64,000 nucleotides of DNA from Nocardioides sediminis (GTDB lineage Bacteria; Actinomycetota; Actinomycetes; Propionibacteriales; Nocardioidaceae): assembly GCF_003047295.1 (NCBI RefSeq), contig NZ_PZYZ01000002.1, positions 496,001 through 560,000 of the forward strand. The letters are read 5' to 3'. A model generated the notes under the pieces. The model did no database searches and was not told the origin of the DNA. It was given only the letters and a program-made list of their open reading frames with translations. The translations under genes were made by a program, and so were the position numbers. Every line of letters begins with the position of its first letter. Within the stretch, counting starts at the first letter, position 1. Below are positions 43,315-50,860 of this stretch, in pieces.

Positions 43315-44506
43315 GCCACGCATCCCCATCGGCGGCTACGGGGAGATCTCCTCCATCCAGCGCGGCACGGGCAAGGTCGAGGCGCGCACCCGCTTCCGCG
43401 ACTGGGACGGCCAGACCCGGCTCGTCCAGGCGACCGCCTCGTCGAGGCCGGCGGCCGAGGCGGCGTTGAAGAAGAAGCTCACGCAGCGCAACGCCTTCCA
43501 GCCGGTCGACACCACCTTGACGCCGGACAGCCCGTTCCCCGCGCTCGTCGACTACTGGCTCGCCGATCTCGACCTGGAGAACAGGATCGCGCCGGCGACC
43601 CGGTTCAACTATGAGCGCGACATGCGCCGGCTGGTGCTGCCAGCGTTCCAGGGCTTCACCCTGCGTGAGATCGGGGTCGCCCGCTGCGACGCCTTGCTGA
43701 AGCAGCTCGGCAACAGCTCGTACTCGTCCGCCAAGCGCGCCCGGACCGTGCTGCGGCAGTCGTTCGCGCTGGCGGTCCGGCACGAGGTCCTGCCGCGCAA
43801 TCCCATCGACAACGTCTCCCGGCTGCACAAGCCCAAGCGCACGCCGACCGCACTGACCGCGGCCGAGGTCAACGCCATCCGGGCGGTGATCAAGGCCTGG
43901 GAGTTGACGCGCGGCGTCTCGGGCCCGAACCCCGACGGCCAGCTCCGCCAGATCGTCGAGGTGATGCTCGGGACCTCGGCCCGGATCGGGGAGGTTCTCG
44001 CCATCCGCCGCCGCGACCTGGACCTGACGACGACACCCGCCAGGGTGAGGATCTGCGGCACGGTGATCTCCGAGCGTGGGAAGGGGACCTACCGCCAGCA
44101 GCACCCCAAGACCGACCGGTCGAACCGGGTGATCGCGCTGCCGAGCTTCACGGCCGAGGCACTCCGCCGGCGGATGGCGGTCATGCGCGACCACTCCCTG
44201 GATGCCTTGGTGTTCTGCAGCCGCGAGGGCACGCCGCTGACCACGGCCAACGTCCGCCGCCAGCTCCGCAAGGTCCTAGGCGACGCCGGCATCGAGGGCG
44301 TCACGCCGCACATGTTCCGCAGGACCGTGGCGACGGTCGTGAACGAGCATGCCAGTCTCAACCTCGCGGCTGAGCTCCTGGGCCACACCGACCCGAAGGT
44401 AACGATCGAGCACTACATCCGGCGGAACGAGCAGGTGAACCCGCTGACCGCCGAGCTGCTCGACCAGGCGTTCGCCCGCGAAGCCGATGGGAGCGAGACA
44501 CCTTGA
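43307..44506 (+). CDS. int: Tyrosine site-specific integrase
   Basis: A 399-residue recombinase. The N-terminal AP2-like arm-binding part contains a degenerate substrate loop; the catalytic domain has the Arg of GTSARIGEV, HMFRRT, LGHTDPKVT and Tyr370 in EHYIRR. It integrates the element at tRNA-fMet and with the HTH protein should excise it. The GTG start lies inside the xis stop region. Confidence 0.93.
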   Translation: MARPRIPIGGYGEISSIQRGTGKVEARTRFRDWDGQTRLVQATASSRPAAEAALKKKLTQRNAFQPVDTTLTPDSPFPALVDYWLADLDLENRIAPATRFNYERDMRRLVLPAFQGFTLREIGVARCDALLKQLGNSSYSSAKRARTVLRQSFALAVRHEVLPRNPIDNVSRLHKPKRTPTALTAAEVNAIRAVIKAWELTRGVSGPNPDGQLRQIVEVMLGTSARIGEVLAIRRRDLDLTTTPARVRICGTVISERGKGTYRQQHPKTDRSNRVIALPSFTAEALRRRMAVMRDHSLDALVFCSREGTPLTTANVRRQLRKVLGDAGIEGVTPHMFRRTVATVVNEHASLNLAAELLGHTDPKVTIEHYIRRNEQVNPLTAELLDQAFAREADGSETP

Positions 44507-44796
44507 CGGGGCGTAGCAAAGGGTCACGGTTCCGCTCCACTTCTGCGATGGCCGCCAAGGCGCCATTACGCGACGAGTGGGGGGCGTCGAGCGCTACGCA
44601 GCACTGTTTCGTCATTGCTCGGCAGGCCACCGAGATGGGCATCGGCAAGCACCCGCTCGAGACGCGGTCGACCATCTGGCGGAGTAATGCAAACTCCGCT
44701 GAAGTGCGTCATTACGCGTCGACGTATAGCGTTCGTGTCTGGTTCCGGGTAGGCGACGGGACCACACGCTTCTCGAGCCTTCGGTACTCTGGGCAG
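44507..44796. other. Region between integrase and the 143-residue gene
   Basis: 290 bp of lower GC. An open frame runs through it from 44503, but the composition is unlike a protein and the family-like part begins later. TACTCT at 44785-44790 is a -10-like element for the following GTG. Confidence 0.4.
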
Positions 44797-45225
44797 GTGA
44801 GGACCCCAAAGCGCAGGCGGCAACTGCCACGCAAGCCTGCCCTTGGCGTTCCTCCCGAACACCTGGAACGCTGCGCGCTGGCCGTGACCTATGTCGGCTC
44901 GCCAGAGCACAAGTCGATGCCGTCATTCGCAGGCCCACCGAAGTTGCGTTCTGATGCGAGTCGATGCCCAACTGACCTCAAGAATGCCGCCGAAATCACG
45001 GACTGGCTGGCGACGGCGATCAGGGCGGGCCTGGTCAGCGATGACCCAGGACCCGACGGGTTTCCCAAGTACGTGTGGACCTTTAAGCGGGGCACCTGGT
45101 TCGAAGGGCGCCTCGTCAACGCGGCGCAGGGAACCTACAAGGGCTATCCGTTGGCAGAGGATGAGGTCACCCGGGGGCTGCGCGCCCGCGAGGACGATTT
45201 GCGCGAATCCGGGGACTCGCGATGA
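44797..45225 (+). CDS. Unknown 143-residue protein paired with an ImmA/IrrE-like gene
   Basis: A basic N-terminus (RTPKRRRQLPRK) is followed by a soluble domain with YVGSPEHKSMP, DWLATAIRAGLV and GTWFEGRLVNAAQGTYKGYP. No family is recognised. The GTG at 44797 lies 6 bp after TACTCT, suggesting a leaderless transcript; an upstream frame from 44503 is possible but unlikely. Its TGA overlaps the ATG of the next gene (ATGA), so the two proteins are made together. The arrangement resembles toxin-antitoxin or two-gene defence pairs. Confidence 0.6.
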   Translation: MRTPKRRRQLPRKPALGVPPEHLERCALAVTYVGSPEHKSMPSFAGPPKLRSDASRCPTDLKNAAEITDWLATAIRAGLVSDDPGPDGFPKYVWTFKRGTWFEGRLVNAAQGTYKGYPLAEDEVTRGLRAREDDLRESGDSR

Positions 45226-46457
45226 CCCTGCGCTTCAAATGGGAGTGGGAGCCCGAGCCTGACGTGCGCCTCCCGGAACTGGCTGCCACGTGGTCTCGGC
45301 TCAGCATCGATCTCGGCGACACGCCCGTGACTTTGGTGGAACGGCGCGACGGTTCGGGCGGGCCGCGTCATGGCCTCGATGCCCCGGTCTATCCACTGGC
45401 GGAGTTCTTGGCGATCAACTGGTGGCGGCTCAGCGCGGCGTCGCACCTACCTGCGGACCGTGGGATCCGATTCACAGAGGCCGGCGCAGGATTTGCCTGG
45501 CCGGACCTGACCCTGCGCAGCGACCGTGGGCTTGTGTGGGCAACCCTGCGCCAACGTGACAAGGCGCCGGAGCACGTCCGATTCCTGACTCAGGCGGAGA
45601 CTGTCCTCGAAGCTGACGCTGTGCTTACCGCCGTTGCAGACCTGGTCGACGGCACGGTTCGGCGCCTCGACGATCGAGGCATCACCGGCACACTGCTCCA
45701 GGAGGAGTGGGCGGCAATTCAAGGTGCAGACCGGGATGAGCGGGACTACTGCCTGGTGGCGGCTGCATGGGGACAGGATCCCTATGACACGCCGCCCGAT
45801 ATTGAGCGCCTGTTGATTGAGGCGGGCGGAGAGATCGGCGATGCAACGCTCCTCGGGGAACTCGCTCGAGCGGTTCCGCGCGAAAGACTCGCCGAGTCCA
45901 CGGCCTGGCTCCAGGAAGCAGCCCGCTCGCTCGATCCGCACGCGATTCGACTCCCCGCCCTAGGCTCGCTCGACTGGTCCTCGACGGCAGGCGTCGCACC
46001 TTGGAGGATCGGCTACGAACGCGCACGTAGGCTTAGGACCCTTCTCGATCTGCCTCCATCCGAGCCTGCACCGATCGAGAACCTGTTGACGGTCCGCCAA
46101 ACACAGTCGCTCGCACCCCACAACGTCGACGGGTTGATTAGCTCAGAGGGATCGGCGTCCTTGGCCGTCGTAGTTGGCGCCACTGCGAGCGCAAACGCCA
46201 AGCGCTTCGCTGCAGCTCGAGCGATCGGTCGTCACACGCTCGCCCCTGCGCAGCCACGGTCCTTGCTCACTCGCTCGGCTCAGTACACCGAGCGAGCTGA
46301 GCGTGCCTTTGCCGCCGAGCTTCTAGCTCCGGCCGAAGGCGTCGCAGAGATTCTCGCCGGAGACTTTTCCGACGAGGCGCTCCAGCGAGCAGCGGAGTAC
46401 TTCCACGTGAACACGGTCTTGGTTCAGCACCAAGTCGAGAACCAGATCGCCGCCTGA
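45222..46457 (+). CDS. ImmA/IrrE-like protein with degenerate zinc motif
   Basis: A 411-residue protein. The N-terminal 280 residues are unknown. The C-terminal part follows the ImmA/IrrE layout: a helix where HELGH is expected, then YTERAERAFAAELLAPAEGV and a winged-helix-like end (FHVNTVLVQHQVENQ). The active-site helix reads ARAIGRH; residues 333-337 are Arg-Ala-Ile-Gly-Arg, so both metal histidines and the glutamate are lost. It is co-translated with the 143-residue gene. A regulatory, substrate-binding or sensor role is more likely than proteolysis. Confidence 0.7.
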   Translation: MTLRFKWEWEPEPDVRLPELAATWSRLSIDLGDTPVTLVERRDGSGGPRHGLDAPVYPLAEFLAINWWRLSAASHLPADRGIRFTEAGAGFAWPDLTLRSDRGLVWATLRQRDKAPEHVRFLTQAETVLEADAVLTAVADLVDGTVRRLDDRGITGTLLQEEWAAIQGADRDERDYCLVAAAWGQDPYDTPPDIERLLIEAGGEIGDATLLGELARAVPRERLAESTAWLQEAARSLDPHAIRLPALGSLDWSSTAGVAPWRIGYERARRLRTLLDLPPSEPAPIENLLTVRQTQSLAPHNVDGLISSEGSASLAVVVGATASANAKRFAAARAIGRHTLAPAQPRSLLTRSAQYTERAERAFAAELLAPAEGVAEILAGDFSDEALQRAAEYFHVNTVLVQHQVENQIAA

Positions 46458-46846
46458 CACGAACGATGAAGCGTTTCGTCTGCGAAGCCATACGACGAGT
46501 CGGATCGCCGGGGTGCGCGGTGTGCTGATCTCCGTCCCGATGACACCGCGGAGTCGACCAGCCGGCAGGGGAGGCAATGACGCGATACGTCATCGAGGTT
46601 CGCCGGTACGCGGATCAGCGGGAGTACGGCGCCGGCTAGCGAGGTCACCTAACCATTCTCCACGTCCGCGAGCCTCATCACCCTGGACCTCTCGTCACTC
46701 CGCCCCACCCGCTCATCCGTGCCTTCAACCCCGTCGCTTCTGCTCGTCTCCGCTCCCAGCTCATGCTCCGTAGCCCTGCTCCACGTCGCTGTTTCGCTGT
46801 TACGCCTCTGGCAGATCGGGGTGGGTGCCGGGTCACGCGGCTCGGA
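46458..46846. other. Convergent intergenic region with a pyrimidine-rich stretch
   Basis: 389 bp between convergent genes. From about 46640 to 46815 the plus strand is strongly C/T-rich and G-poor with no stem of note, like a Rho-utilisation segment. A 20-codon frame at 46577-46639 is too short to call. TGACG/CGTCA near 46577 is a small palindrome. Confidence 0.45.
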
Positions 46847-47326
46847 TCAGCCGACCGTCACCGGGTCGCCGTGGTACTCCTCCCACCATCCAGTCAGCAC
46901 CTCGTGGCTCTCGGTGATGGCAGCCTTGAAGCCATTCAGCTTCTTCGTGCTCAGACCTTTCGGCGGTTCGTCGAGGTACTCCCCGTTGTCCAGCCGGAGT
47001 CGCAACTTGGCGCCTGGATGCGATCTCAGCTCGATGTGTACGTGCGGTGGCGGGTGGTCGTTGGGATAGACACGCAGCGTGATGCCACCTTCTAGTGAGA
47101 TTCCCGCCGCTGTCAGGCTGAGGACGAATCCGTGTTCGTCGAACGCGATTGGCGATTCCATGTCCTCGCCGAAGGCGTAGACGGCGATGTTGTGCAAACG
47201 CGTAAACACGTGCTCTGGCGTCAGATGACCGGCCTCGGCCGCTGCGTCCCACTCGCGACGGCTCATGATCATGATCGGGACGTCGCGCTCTTGATGCCAA
47301 TAGGGGTTTCCCGGGTGCTTGCTCAT
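46847..47326 (-). CDS. DUF4160 domain protein
   Basis: A 159-residue protein whose C-terminal half carries the DUF4160 signature HPPPHVHIE followed by a charged beta segment (GAKLRLRLDNGEYLDEPP). The N-terminal 70 residues are extra. DUF4160 genes often sit beside DUF2442 genes in toxin-antitoxin-like pairs; no DUF2442 partner is seen here. ATG at 47326 follows a -10-like TAGGCT by 7 bp on the minus strand. It is divergent from the relaxase gene. Confidence 0.7.
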   Translation of the reverse strand: MSKHPGNPYWHQERDVPIMIMSRREWDAAAEAGHLTPEHVFTRLHNIAVYAFGEDMESPIAFDEHGFVLSLTAAGISLEGGITLRVYPNDHPPPHVHIELRSHPGAKLRLRLDNGEYLDEPPKGLSTKKLNGFKAAITESHEVLTGWWEEYHGDPVTVG

Positions 47327-47364
47327 CGACACAAGCCTATGGCGGCGTCGGCCCCGGTCGCGCC

Positions 47365-47394
47365 TGCACACCTCCTCCTACGAGGAGGTGTGCA
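47365..47394 (+). promoter_or_regulatory. Perfect hairpin sequestering the relaxase ribosome-binding site
   Basis: A 13-bp perfect stem (47365-47377 with 47382-47394) has a CTAC loop. The right arm contains GAGGAGG, the Shine-Dalgarno of the ATG at 47397. When folded it would block translation initiation of the relaxase. It might alternatively be an oriT hairpin. Confidence 0.7.
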
Positions 47395-47396
47395 AG

Positions 47397-50300
47397 ATGG
47401 TGGTGTCGCTGCGCAAGATGTCCACCGTCCACGGCTACAAGTACCTGCTCAAGACGGTCGTCGTGGGCGATGGGGAGCGCGACCTGTCGACCCCGCTCAC
47501 GCGCTACTACGCGGAGACCGGCACTCCGCCGGGGCGGTGGATGGGTTCCGGAGTCGCTTACCTCGGACTCAAGGAAGGCAGCGAGGTCACCCAAGCGCAG
47601 CTGGAACTGCTCATCGGACACGGCCGCCACCCAGTCACCGGCGAACAACTCGGTCGGGCCTACCCGGTCTATGAGACCACCAGGCAGAAGGCGGTGGCCG
47701 GCTTCGACTTCTCGTTCTCGATCCCGAAGTCGGCCAGCGTCCTGTGGGGCGTCGCCGATGCTGGCACGCAGGCGATCATCGCCAACGCCCACCACGACGC
47801 GATGAAGGACGTCCTCGACTTCATGGAGCGAGAGCTCGCCGCCACCCGCATGGGCGTCGGCACGACGGACGGCGCCGCTGCGCAGGTCGAGACAACGGGC
47901 TTCATCGCGACTGCCTACGACCACTGGGACTCCCGTGCCGGCGACCCGCACCTGCACACGCACGTCGTCATCAGCAACAAGACGCTCACGGTGCTCGACC
48001 GCAAGTGGCGCTCGCTGGACAGTCGCGCCATGTACGGGTGGGCGGTGGCAGTGTCCGAACTGCACCAGGCCGTCTTCGCCGATCACCTCACGCGTGCGCT
48101 CGGCGTGGACTGGGAGCCGAGGTCCCGAGGCCGCGATCGGAACCCCGAGTGGGTCATCACCGGAGTCCCGCAATCGCTGGCGAAGCTGTTCTCCAGCCGC
48201 GCAGCTGCGATCGACGCCGCCGCCGACGACCTGATCCAGCACTACGTCGACACGCACGGCCGCCGCCCCAGCCGTGCCGTGGTGCACAAGATCCGCAACC
48301 AGGCCAGCCTCGTGACCCGCCCGCCGAAGCAGATGCGGTCCCTCGCCGAGCTCACTGACACCTGGCGTCGTAAGGCTTCGGCGCATCTGGGGCAGGACGC
48401 CACCTCCTGGGCGATCAGCCTCGCTGACAGCCGGCCGCCGCGGTTGCTTCGGGCCGATGACGTGCCTCTCGACGTCGTCGAAGCCGTGGCATCGTCCGTC
48501 CTCGCGCAGGTCGAGGAGAAGCGGTCGACCTGGCGCCGCGTCAACCTGTACGCCGAAGCAGCGCGCCAGACGATGTCGTGGCGCTTCGCTTCGACGACCG
48601 ACCGTGAGGCGATCACCGGGATGGTCGTTGACGCCGCGGACGCACAGTCACTACGTCTGACTCCGCCCGAAATCGCGAAGGTCCCGTCGATCTTCACCCG
48701 GAGTGACGGCACGAGCGTCTTCCGGCCGAAACACTCGATCGTCTTCTCGTCCGAGCATCTGCTCGCTGCCGAAGATCGCCTCCTTGAGCTGTCCGACCGA
48801 AGAACCGGTCCGACCGTAGACGTCGGGATCGTCGATCGCCTCGTTGCCCGGCCGGTGAGGGGACAGCGCCTAAGCCGCGAACAGGCGGAGGCGATTGCCA
48901 CCGTCGCGACGAGTGCCCGGTGCCTCGATCTGCTGGTCGGCCCCGCTGGCGCCGGCAAGACGACCGCGATGCGCGCGCTCAGGCAGGCGTGGACCGAGCA
49001 ACACGGCCGCGCGAGCGTCGTCGGGCTGGCTCCGAGTGCCGCAGCCGCGCAAGTGCTTGGGGACGACCTGGGGATCGTCTGCGAGAACACGGCCAAGTGG
49101 CTGTTCGAGTACGATCGCGGCGCTGCATCCTTCAGCAAGGATCAGCTGGTCATCGTCGACGAGGCGTCCCTTGCGGGAACGCTCACGCTGGACCGCATCG
49201 GCGCGCATGCGGCTCGCGCTGGCGCCAAGGTCCTGCTTGTCGGCGACTGGGCGCAGCTGAGTGCCGTGGAAGCCGGTGGCGCGTTCGCCATGCTCGCGTC
49301 TGCCCGCAACGACGTCGCGCAGCTCCTTGAGATCCACCGCTTCGTCCACGAGTGGGAGAAGGCCGCGTCCCTCGACCTTCGCCACGGACGCCCGGAGGCC
49401 ATTGAGGCGTACGTCGTGAACGACCGCGTGAACTCCGGTCCGAGCGAGGAGGCGCGGAGAGGCGCCTATGACGCCTGGGTGGCGGACATCGCCGCCGGTG
49501 GCTCCAGCGTCCTCATCGCCGAGGGCGTTGAGACCGTCAGCGAGTTGAACCTTCGCGCCCGCGCGGAGCGCATGGCTCGCGGCGATACAGATGCCGGCCG
49601 GGAGGTCGCGCTCGGATCCGGAGGCAGTGCGTCGGCGGGGGACCTGGTGATCACCCGCCGCAACGACCGTCGCCTCCGCACACTGAGGAGCGGTTGGGTG
49701 CGCAACGGCGACCGGTGGAGGGTGAGTGACGTGCGAGGCGATGGCTCGCTCGTCGTACGTCGTGCAGACCGGAGGTCCGGCGGCGCTGTGGTGCTCCCTG
49801 CGTCGTACGTCGCCGAGCACGTCGACCTCGGGTACGCCGTCACCGCGCATCGGGCGCAGGGCCTGACCGTCGACACAGCCCACGTCGTTGTCGGCGAGAG
49901 CACGACGCGTGAGAACCTCTACGTCGCCATGACGCGTGGCAGGGAATCCAACATTGCGTACGTCGAACTGGACCGCCCAGACGAGGGCCACGCCGGCGGC
50001 CTTGACCAGCCAACCGCTCGCGAGGTCCTGCTCAAGGTGCTGGCGAACGTGGGCGCCGAGGCGTCCGCGCACCAGACCATCACGAGCGAGCAGGAGACGT
50101 GGTGCTCGATCGCACAGCTCGCTGCTGAGTACGAGACCATCGCCGCATCCGCCCAGCACGATCGATGGGTCCAATTGGTCCGCGCCTCCGGCTTATCCGC
50201 GGACCAGGCGGCGGAAGCGATCGGCTCCGAGGGCTTCGGTCCGCTCACCGCCGAACTGCGACGGGCGGAGGCCAATGGTCACTCTGTCGAGACCCTGCTT

Positions 50301-50798
50301 CCCGCGGCCGTGACGCGCCACGGGCTCGACGACGCCTCCGACATTGCGTCAGTCCTTCGCCACCGCGTGAGTCTCATGACCCGCTCTCCGGCGGGTCGCC
50401 GTGCTCCGCGTCCCCGCCTGATCGTTGGTCTGATCCCGGAGGCGCTCGGTCCTATGGCCGACGACATGCGGCGCGCCCTGGACGACCGCCGCGACCTCAT
50501 GAAGCAGCGGGCTCGGTCCCTTGCCGCAGGGGCCGTCGATGCCAGGGCCGCGTGGGTACGGAGGGTGGGTGAGCCGCCCATCGATCGACACGATCGGGCG
50601 CGCTGGGATGATGCGCTCGCCACGGTCGCCGCTTTTCGGGATCGCTACGGCATCCAGGGTTCGTTGCCTCTTGGCGACAAGCCCGCAACGGATTGCCAGC
50701 GCCTTGACCACGCACGAGCGCTGGCCGCGCTCCGTCGAGTCGAGCTGCTGAGCACAGGAATCACGCGAACGGATACCGCCACGACGTTGTCGTTGTGA
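47397..50798 (+). CDS. MobF-family relaxase with helicase domain (TraA-like)
   Basis: A 1133-residue conjugative relaxase. The N-terminal TrwC-type domain has GYKYLLKTVVVGDG (tyrosine region), SIPKSASVLWGVAD and the metal triad H185, H187, H189 in HLHTHVV. The C-terminal SF1 helicase has VGPAGAGKTTAM, VIVDEASLAG and VTAHRAQGLTV. It would nick oriT and unwind DNA for transfer. Both domains look intact. ATG at 47397 is chosen for its GAGGAGG, although that site is inside a hairpin. No T4SS or coupling protein gene is present. Confidence 0.92.
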   Translation: MVVSLRKMSTVHGYKYLLKTVVVGDGERDLSTPLTRYYAETGTPPGRWMGSGVAYLGLKEGSEVTQAQLELLIGHGRHPVTGEQLGRAYPVYETTRQKAVAGFDFSFSIPKSASVLWGVADAGTQAIIANAHHDAMKDVLDFMERELAATRMGVGTTDGAAAQVETTGFIATAYDHWDSRAGDPHLHTHVVISNKTLTVLDRKWRSLDSRAMYGWAVAVSELHQAVFADHLTRALGVDWEPRSRGRDRNPEWVITGVPQSLAKLFSSRAAAIDAAADDLIQHYVDTHGRRPSRAVVHKIRNQASLVTRPPKQMRSLAELTDTWRRKASAHLGQDATSWAISLADSRPPRLLRADDVPLDVVEAVASSVLAQVEEKRSTWRRVNLYAEAARQTMSWRFASTTDREAITGMVVDAADAQSLRLTPPEIAKVPSIFTRSDGTSVFRPKHSIVFSSEHLLAAEDRLLELSDRRTGPTVDVGIVDRLVARPVRGQRLSREQAEAIATVATSARCLDLLVGPAGAGKTTAMRALRQAWTEQHGRASVVGLAPSAAAAQVLGDDLGIVCENTAKWLFEYDRGAASFSKDQLVIVDEASLAGTLTLDRIGAHAARAGAKVLLVGDWAQLSAVEAGGAFAMLASARNDVAQLLEIHRFVHEWEKAASLDLRHGRPEAIEAYVVNDRVNSGPSEEARRGAYDAWVADIAAGGSSVLIAEGVETVSELNLRARAERMARGDTDAGREVALGSGGSASAGDLVITRRNDRRLRTLRSGWVRNGDRWRVSDVRGDGSLVVRRADRRSGGAVVLPASYVAEHVDLGYAVTAHRAQGLTVDTAHVVVGESTTRENLYVAMTRGRESNIAYVELDRPDEGHAGGLDQPTAREVLLKVLANVGAEASAHQTITSEQETWCSIAQLAAEYETIAASAQHDRWVQLVRASGLSADQAAEAIGSEGFGPLTAELRRAEANGHSVETLLPAAVTRHGLDDASDIASVLRHRVSLMTRSPAGRRAPRPRLIVGLIPEALGPMADDMRRALDDRRDLMKQRARSLAAGAVDARAAWVRRVGEPPIDRHDRARWDDALATVAAFRDRYGIQGSLPLGDKPATDCQRLDHARALAALRRVELLSTGITRTDTATTLSL

Positions 50799-50860
50799 GT
50801 GGCTCCTTGCATCCTGAGGATCAACGCCGCAGCCGTCCCGAGCGCCGAACGCGCGGATCG

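Noticed and set aside
44503..44796. N-terminal extension of the 143-residue protein
   Set aside because: Composition unlike the rest, and a -10-like element directly precedes GTG 44797.
46577..46639. 20-codon ORF
   Set aside because: Too short and without a conserved context; recorded only as part of the intergenic region.
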